Assembly (NCBI GenBank): GCA_023416275.1
Contig: JAEZIB010000140.1
Location: 1 to 30,261, forward strand
Length of the DNA: 30,261 bases
Source: Bacillota bacterium
GTDB taxonomy: Bacteria; Bacillota; Clostridia; Acetivibrionales; DSM-1351
Reading direction: 5' to 3'
The position numbers and the translations under genes were made by a program. The notes under the pieces are model-generated. The model was not told the origin of the DNA. It saw nothing but the letters and a program-made list of their open reading frames with translations, and did not search any database. Below are positions 25,127 to 30,261 of the stretch, piece after piece (positions within the stretch are counted from its first letter, which is position 1; the number at the start of each line of letters is the position of its first letter).

Positions 25127-26713
25127 CTAATATTTTATTTTTTCTATACTACCGGATAAAAGCAATCCCATAATTTTTTCCTGCATTCTTTCGCTAATAT
25201 CATTAGCGAATTCTTCCATTCCTTCTTCATCATAAATTGAAATAGCATTATCAAGAGAAATATTGGGCTTGGTTATATTAGATACGTTCATTTGCTTTAC
25301 CTCTGTAAACACAGAGACACCCATTCTTTTACCACCTACGTTGAAAGTAAATGCTGACTTTCCTTGCAGTGTATTATTATCCTTTCTACTGTTACTAACA
25401 CTAAAATAGATGTCATTTATAGCACTATCCGGAGAGTTAAATTCTGTTTCCTCTTTTAATTGATCTAAACTAATCTTTCCTTTAATATTTCCTACAAAAG
25501 CACTTAGATTACCTACTTTTGCATCCTTTTCATATGTATAATCAGCTTTAAAGAAATTCTTTCCTGATATATCGAGCATACATTCCCCATTATACATACC
25601 ATTTAGCAATATCATTTTATTTTTGATTTCAAAAATATTATCTTCTTTATCCTTTACAATAAAGCTCAATTTATCATATCCTAAGGAATCCTTATATGTA
25701 GAAAAAATTACATCTGTTTCACTTTCTTTTTCACTAAACTGTCTGGATATGATATCTCCATTACTTTTATAGTAAGCAGTATAAGTTAGCTGTATATCCT
25801 CTAAGTTTGCTGCTTCCTCATTTAAGCTTTCACACAGACTTTTTATTTCTTCATCTATTTTTTCAGGTGTTGGCTTTTCAAAATCAATATCCTGCCCTTC
25901 AATATTAGCTAATTCTATATACGAATTAATAAAACTATTACAAATAGTTCTGATATTCTTATCATCTTCTAGCTTAGCCGCCATTGCTTTATATATATTT
26001 GAAACAACCTCTTTATCAATATTAAAAGTAATAGAATTACAATTTATATCCTCAAATTTAGCATCACTGCTGAATACTACTTTACTATCCGGAATTTGAT
26101 CAAATATTGCATCTTTAAAGTATCCTTGCAGTATATCATCATAGGTATCACGGCTGACACCAAATAACTCTTCAAATGCCTTATCATCCTCTAGAAACGC
26201 TTTAACGTACTTGTCCGACAACTTGTATGTAGATGTGTTATCAATCCCAAGCACCTTTTCAGTCAAACTAGGAAACGAAATAAGTGCCTTTTGATCCGCT
26301 GCTTTTATGTCCATATCAACAAAATCTTTGTTATCGTATTTAGCACCTAAGAATAATGAATAATAGCTGTTATCAAGGTCTTTATTATTCAAATTATATT
26401 TAACATTAAACTCAAATCTAGATAAATAATCAGCAATGGTTTTCATTTCTTCATCATACTTAATAAAGTCTCCATCTAGCTTTGCATTTGCCTTGCACTC
26501 ATAACTGCTCTCATTTAAATATCTTTCTTTATAATACTCCCTATATTTTTTTTGCAGTTCCTTTAAATTATCTTTTTCTAAATATAAGTAAAAATACTTT
26601 GACCCGAAAACAGCAGCCCTCACAGTAGTTCCAGATAAAAACATAGTAGTCATCAATGATGTTATTAAAAAAACAGCTATTACAGCACTAAACCTTTTAC
26701 TATTCTTAATCAT
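25127..26713 (-). CDS. Secreted protein of unknown function
   Basis: A 528-residue exported protein that I do not assign to a family. Residues about 1-34 form a signal peptide (KNSKRF, a hydrophobic stretch, then VRAA). The mature part is soluble, rich in Lys, Asp, Glu and Asn, with predicted alternating helices and beta strands and no repeat or catalytic motif. It lacks sorting signals and a C-terminal membrane anchor. The ATG at 26713 follows ATGGAGG; an ATG four codons upstream overlaps that site. It is a single gene, converging on the M14 peptidase. Confidence 0.8.
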   Translation of the reverse strand: MIKNSKRFSAVIAVFLITSLMTTMFLSGTTVRAAVFGSKYFYLYLEKDNLKELQKKYREYYKERYLNESSYECKANAKLDGDFIKYDEEMKTIADYLSRFEFNVKYNLNNKDLDNSYYSLFLGAKYDNKDFVDMDIKAADQKALISFPSLTEKVLGIDNTSTYKLSDKYVKAFLEDDKAFEELFGVSRDTYDDILQGYFKDAIFDQIPDSKVVFSSDAKFEDINCNSITFNIDKEVVSNIYKAMAAKLEDDKNIRTICNSFINSYIELANIEGQDIDFEKPTPEKIDEEIKSLCESLNEEAANLEDIQLTYTAYYKSNGDIISRQFSEKESETDVIFSTYKDSLGYDKLSFIVKDKEDNIFEIKNKMILLNGMYNGECMLDISGKNFFKADYTYEKDAKVGNLSAFVGNIKGKISLDQLKEETEFNSPDSAINDIYFSVSNSRKDNNTLQGKSAFTFNVGGKRMGVSVFTEVKQMNVSNITKPNISLDNAISIYDEEGMEEFANDISERMQEKIMGLLLSGSIEKIKY

Positions 26714-27243
26714 GTTTACCTCCATATCATTTTAGTGTTAGTGTAAAGCATATTACTTAACAAAAGGCTTAAACACAGTAATTATAGCCTATCCAAACTT
26801 GACTATATCCTGTTTCTTCTTGGTGACCAAACATTTTGCTTTAAATTTCTGTCAAGGCACTGCTGATAGCTTGTTGATTTTAGGCTTTACAGAATTTTTT
26901 AAAGTAAACATTAAAGCCTACGCTGATAAGAATTAGAAGTATTATTAATAAACCTTACACTATATATAATTATGTTTAGCCATCTAAATGCAGTATAGAT
27001 AAATTCTGTTATTATGTCAATAAGTAAAAATTCCTACCCCACTATCCATTTTACATGCTAAACTATGGTACATAGCATACTATAAAAACATATATTTTCA
27101 GAGCTTTCTTTCTCCGCTAATTTACTAAAGTAAATTACTAATTCCGCTTTCACACAATATTCTAACTATTTCCCAATAAATTGGTATTAAAAATGAATGA
27201 ATGGTAATACTAACAATAAATTAAATCTGAAAGGAGTTAAAAT
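26714..27243. other. Intergenic region with inverted repeats
   Basis: About 530 bases without a credible gene. TAGGCTTTA at 26881-26889 and TAAAGCCTA at 26912-26920 form a perfect 9-bp inverted repeat with a 22-base spacer. AATTTACT-AA-AGTAAATT at 27119-27136 is another, and a CTATG/CATAG hairpin lies near 27063. None is followed by a T run. They may be regulator sites for the divergent genes on both sides. Confidence 0.35.
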
Positions 27244-27345
27244 ATGGGTGATAAAGGTACTGCGAAAAAGGCACCAAAAATGACAAAAAAAGAGGCTAGA
27301 GCAGCAAAAATAGCGGCTAAACACAGTAAAAGTGATGAAACTTAG
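27244..27345 (+). CDS. 33-residue Lys/Ala-rich small protein
   Basis: An ORF of 33 codons with a strong ribosome site (AAAGGAG, seven bases before ATG) and its own terminator nine bases after the stop. The product has ten Lys and one Arg and the segment MTKKEARAAKIAAKH, which could form a positively charged helix. This suggests binding to nucleic acid or the ribosome, but no family is recognised. The tight packing of site, ORF and terminator is good evidence that it is a gene. Confidence 0.7.
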   Translation: MGDKGTAKKAPKMTKKEARAAKIAAKHSKSDET

Positions 27346-27353
27346 CGTAATAA

Positions 27354-27398
27354 AAACGAGGCGCACACATCGAAGTGACCGCCTCGTTTTATTTTTTG
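27354..27398 (+). terminator. Terminator after the 33-residue ORF
   Basis: AAACGAGGCG pairs with CGCCTCGTTT around a 16-base loop and is followed by TATTTTTT. Confidence 0.88.
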
Positions 27399-27474
27399 TA
27401 CTGAATTAATATAATCGTATATTCAAACACTTACATTTTTACGCTAAGAAAGTTGAGTTATTGTGTTTTGATTA

Positions 27475-29757
27475 CTACTCTAGCAATAAGGACTTCTCTC
27501 CCACATAGTAAATTGAAAGCTTGTGAAGTGGCCTTGTCATCGCTACATACAATAACTTAACATCTAATTCATTCTCAGTATAATTCTGTCTGTTAGCATT
27601 TGAAATAATTACTACGTCAAATTCCAAGCCCTTAGATAAGTAGGAAGGTACAATTACTATTCCACTTTTATATTCTTTTTCATTTCCAGTAATAATAGTT
27701 ATGTCCTTGTCAGCCTTTTTTAAAAGTGGTAAAAATAGTTCACATTCCTCACTCGTTTTGCATATTACTGCAATTGTTTTATGCCCTTTTGCTTTTGAAT
27801 CTATTATCTTTTGGCATATATCCTTTGCAGTTTCATCAATACCTGATTTAGATATTATTTCAACAGCGTCTCCATGCCTTATAACGGGTTTGCCTTTTAA
27901 CAGCTCACTTTTTTGTAATTTATCAATTACATTATTTGCAGCTTCCATTATTTCAACTGTAGTTCTGTAACTCTGTTCAAGAGTAAGGAATTCACACTTT
28001 TTCCCTTCAAAAACATTATCCACTATTTCTTCCCAACTACGAACACCTCTATATGAATGTATACCCTGGCACAAATCTCCTAATATAGTAAATGAACTAT
28101 CTTTAACTATCTTTTTAAGTACAAAGAATTGAAAAGCACTGAAATCTTGTGCTTCATCAATTACGATATGTTTAACAGGAATTTTTTCATCCATTCCATA
28201 TATCTTATATTTTAAATAAATTATTGGTGCTAGATCCTCAAGCTCTAACATTTTATTATTTAATATATCCAATGTATATCCTCTGCTAAACTCACATACC
28301 TCTTTATTAATATATTTGCTTGCCATACTATCAAATATAGCTGCATCCTTCATCAAATCTTTATAATACTGATAAGGGCTTAGTTTTGGCAGGGTATCTA
28401 AATATTCCTTAACTAACGTCTTAGTTATTTTTTCAATTTTTCCAATTACTCTGTCTCTCTTTTCAAATGCTTTAATAACCAGTTCTTGTTTTTCTTTTTC
28501 ATCAATTATTGATGCTCTAATCTTTGCAATCTTCCTATCACATTCTACCTCTATCTGAGAAATAAATTCCTGCTTGCTTGTCTTCAGCCTTGAAGTAATA
28601 CTCTTTTTAATTTCATTCATTCTCTGCGCTATAGGCCACATAGCATACTGTGTTAAAAACAAATTATTTATTTCTTCATAAGTAAATATCACCTTTGTGC
28701 CTAGCATAATGTCTTGTTTTGGAATAAATGAAAGCTCAATTATTTTGATATACTGATCAATTATATCTTTAAAGTACATTGACGTTTTCATTACCGAAGT
28801 TTGTCTTATTAAATTATTGCTCGAAACCTGCTCATCTGTTGTATTATAATTAACAAACATATTGAGTTTACTATTTGAATCTGTAAGCTTAAACTTTTTC
28901 CCAATTAACTCCATTGAGAAATCTTCAAATGTAGTTTGCTTTACTCTTTCTACTCCGAGTTCCGGTAATACCTCTGAGATGTAGTTTAGAAAAAGTCTAT
29001 TTGGAGCAATTATCATAAAATTTTCAGGCTCAAAACTTTTTTCAAAGGTATAAATAAGATATGCAATTCTATGGAGAGCAATTGTAGTTTTACCACTACC
29101 TGCTACACCTTGCACTATAAGAGGTTTCCACATTGGAGCCCTTACTATTTTATTTTGTTCTTCCTGTATAGTAGAAACAATTTCTTTTAGTCTGTTTTCA
29201 GCATTAGCACCAAGATATGTTTGTAAAAATTCATCATTAGTAGTTATATCAATATCAAATATTTCTTCAAGTTCTCCATTATTAATTGAAAACTGCCTCT
29301 TTAAAAGAAGTTGACCTTCAATAGTCCCATCCGGACATATATAACTACATGACCCCAACCTGCCCTCATAGTATAAATTTGCGATAGGTGCCCTCCAGTC
29401 AACAATTATTATTTCCTGATCCTCATCTCTTGCAAGTGACATTTTTCCAATATACAAATTTTCAGTTTTGATAGTATCACTCTCCAGAAAATCAATCCTA
29501 GCAAAGTAAGGCTTACTTATTGCAGTATGCAGATTCTTAATCTTTAATGCCAAAGCATCATGTATCAAAGTATTAACCATTATACTTGTATAGTCTGCAC
29601 TACTATCACCTGACATATGTCTTTGAACACTATCTAACTCATTTCCTACTTTTTTTCTTTTTTCTTTAGCACGTTCAAGGCTTTTTTTTACATAGTCTAA
29701 AGTATACCTGCACCTTTCTAGCTCTTCCTTATAGGCTGGATGGTTTGCAGCTGACAT
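27475..29757 (-). CDS. helD: RNA polymerase recycling motor HelD (UvrD-like)
   Basis: A 760-residue superfamily 1 ATPase. HelD binds stalled RNA polymerase and uses ATP to free it from nucleic acid. The N-terminal coiled coil (first 60 residues), which enters the polymerase secondary channel, is visible. Walker A is VAGSGKTT near 219, followed by ALHRIAYLIY; Walker B is VIDEAQDFS near 535; motif IV/VI segments TLEQSYRTT and YVAMTRPLHKL follow. Length and layout fit Firmicutes HelD rather than UvrD/PcrA. The ATG follows AAGGGGG. It stands alone, downstream of an rRNA operon on the same strand; the terminator between them argues against one transcript. Confidence 0.93.
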   Translation of the reverse strand: MSAANHPAYKEELERCRYTLDYVKKSLERAKEKRKKVGNELDSVQRHMSGDSSADYTSIMVNTLIHDALALKIKNLHTAISKPYFARIDFLESDTIKTENLYIGKMSLARDEDQEIIIVDWRAPIANLYYEGRLGSCSYICPDGTIEGQLLLKRQFSINNGELEEIFDIDITTNDEFLQTYLGANAENRLKEIVSTIQEEQNKIVRAPMWKPLIVQGVAGSGKTTIALHRIAYLIYTFEKSFEPENFMIIAPNRLFLNYISEVLPELGVERVKQTTFEDFSMELIGKKFKLTDSNSKLNMFVNYNTTDEQVSSNNLIRQTSVMKTSMYFKDIIDQYIKIIELSFIPKQDIMLGTKVIFTYEEINNLFLTQYAMWPIAQRMNEIKKSITSRLKTSKQEFISQIEVECDRKIAKIRASIIDEKEKQELVIKAFEKRDRVIGKIEKITKTLVKEYLDTLPKLSPYQYYKDLMKDAAIFDSMASKYINKEVCEFSRGYTLDILNNKMLELEDLAPIIYLKYKIYGMDEKIPVKHIVIDEAQDFSAFQFFVLKKIVKDSSFTILGDLCQGIHSYRGVRSWEEIVDNVFEGKKCEFLTLEQSYRTTVEIMEAANNVIDKLQKSELLKGKPVIRHGDAVEIISKSGIDETAKDICQKIIDSKAKGHKTIAVICKTSEECELFLPLLKKADKDITIITGNEKEYKSGIVIVPSYLSKGLEFDVVIISNANRQNYTENELDVKLLYVAMTRPLHKLSIYYVGEKSLLLE

Positions 29758-29802
29758 AATAAATTCCCCCTTACTTAAATATGTTATTCAACTTTCCCAC
29801 AT

Positions 29803-30130
29803 AAATCTTAAATTCCCGAGTTTTATCTAACATACACCTTAAGCCCCAATAGATATGGCATTTAGATTTTTTCATATGATATAAAATTACCACATACGAA
29901 AATAGTAACATTTGTGAAATACCCTTATACAGACTATTTCAATATGTAGGTAATATTCTCAAGGAAATTAGGATAAAAAGTCTATTGTTCTCTTTCAATT
30001 GCTTATTAAAAGTCTATCGTTACTATTTTCAATTTCTTTTTGACAGTATAAAATTATTGAATTAGTACTGGTTTTATGCAGTATCTAAACACGCATTATA
30101 TGGTTTTTATGTAGTATAGAATCTTACATA
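29803..30130. repeat. Intergenic region with a tandem imperfect direct repeat
   Basis: Upstream of helD, a ~31-bp unit is repeated with a 32-bp period at 29976-30004 and 30008-30038; both copies hold AAAAGTCTAT, GTT and TTTCAATT. The rest is AT-rich with no gene visible. The helD promoter must lie in this region. The repeats may be a protein-binding site for helD control. Confidence 0.45.
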
Positions 30131-30133
30131 TAT

Positions 30134-30170
30134 AAAAACAGAGTTTCAAGCTATACGCTCGAAACTCTGA
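30134..30170 (-). terminator. rRNA operon terminator
   Basis: On the minus strand CAGAGTTTCGAGC and GCTTGAAACTCTG pair (one bulge) around GTATA and are followed by TTTTTAT. It begins about 10 bases after the 5S 3' end. Confidence 0.9.
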
Positions 30171-30178
30171 TATAATTC

Positions 30179-30261
30179 TGGCAGAGACTTACTTTCCCAG
30201 GCCGTCGCCAGCCAAGTATTATCAGCACTGAGATGCTTAACTTCCGTGTTCGGTATGGGAA
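30179..30261 (-). rRNA. 5S ribosomal RNA, 3' part (cut by window end)
   Basis: The minus strand reads TTCCCATACCGAACACGGAA, then GTTAAGC, GTAAGTCTCTGCC, the conserved 3' two-thirds of bacterial 5S rRNA. The 5' part lies beyond the right edge. The order implies that 23S and 16S genes lie further right, transcribed towards this window. Confidence 0.95.

Overview
The window looks like chromosome from a low-GC, Gram-positive anaerobe of the Clostridia, most likely a mesophilic cellulolytic Ruminiclostridium-type species. This rests on AT-rich intergenic DNA, strong GGAGG ribosome binding sites, several GTG/TTG starts, and gene content: a GH94 disaccharide phosphorylase, a lipoprotein GH3 glycosidase, a CE7 acetyl esterase, a NAGPA-type phosphodiester glycosidase and HelD. 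The genus is an inference; no 16S sequence is present.

Layout. 1-4.7 kb: a tRNA-Pro(UGG) on the minus strand, a long non-coding stretch, a TtcA-family tRNA thiolation enzyme, and a large secreted phosphodiester glycosidase with its terminator. 4.9-7.3 kb: galU (minus), then an FMN riboswitch, terminator and ribU unit, flanked on both sides by direct copies of a ~155-bp structured repeat. 7.6-8.2 kb: a small zinc-finger-like protein, then a convergent intergenic region carrying a cluster of DnaA-box-like sites. 8.2-15.5 kb: a carbohydrate block with GH3 lipoprotein (minus), CE7 esterase (plus), a methyl-accepting chemotaxis protein (minus) and the GH94 phosphorylase (plus). 15.6-17.2 kb: a two-gene ABC transporter for Zn/Mn-type metals (minus). 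17.5-20.05 kb: transketolase behind a short upstream ORF, then a small transcription unit with a structured leader, a 48-codon ORF built of tetrapeptide repeats, and a strong terminator. 20.3-23.6 kb: a membrane-protein operon (DUF2975 protein, XRE-type regulator, DUF4173-like protein) and a small membrane protein. 23.6-27.4 kb: a third copy of the structured repeat, a secreted M14 peptidase, a secreted protein I do not recognise, and a 33-aa Lys/Ala-rich small protein with its own terminator. 27.5-30.26 kb: helD (minus), then the end of an rRNA operon (minus) entering the window with its terminator and the 3' part of 5S rRNA.

How they work together. The central block fits uptake and use of plant polysaccharide oligomers: esterase deacetylation, GH3 hydrolysis outside the membrane, GH94 phosphorolysis inside, then GalU and transketolase in central sugar metabolism. 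These genes are single transcription units rather than one operon.

The least expected items are (1) three same-strand copies of a 152-155 bp element with conserved hairpins, which I cannot assign to a known RNA or transposon family; (2) the 48-codon tetrapeptide-repeat ORF with a folded leader; (3) the one-orientation cluster of DnaA-box-like nonamers far from any replication gene; and (4) the overlapping upstream ORF of transketolase.
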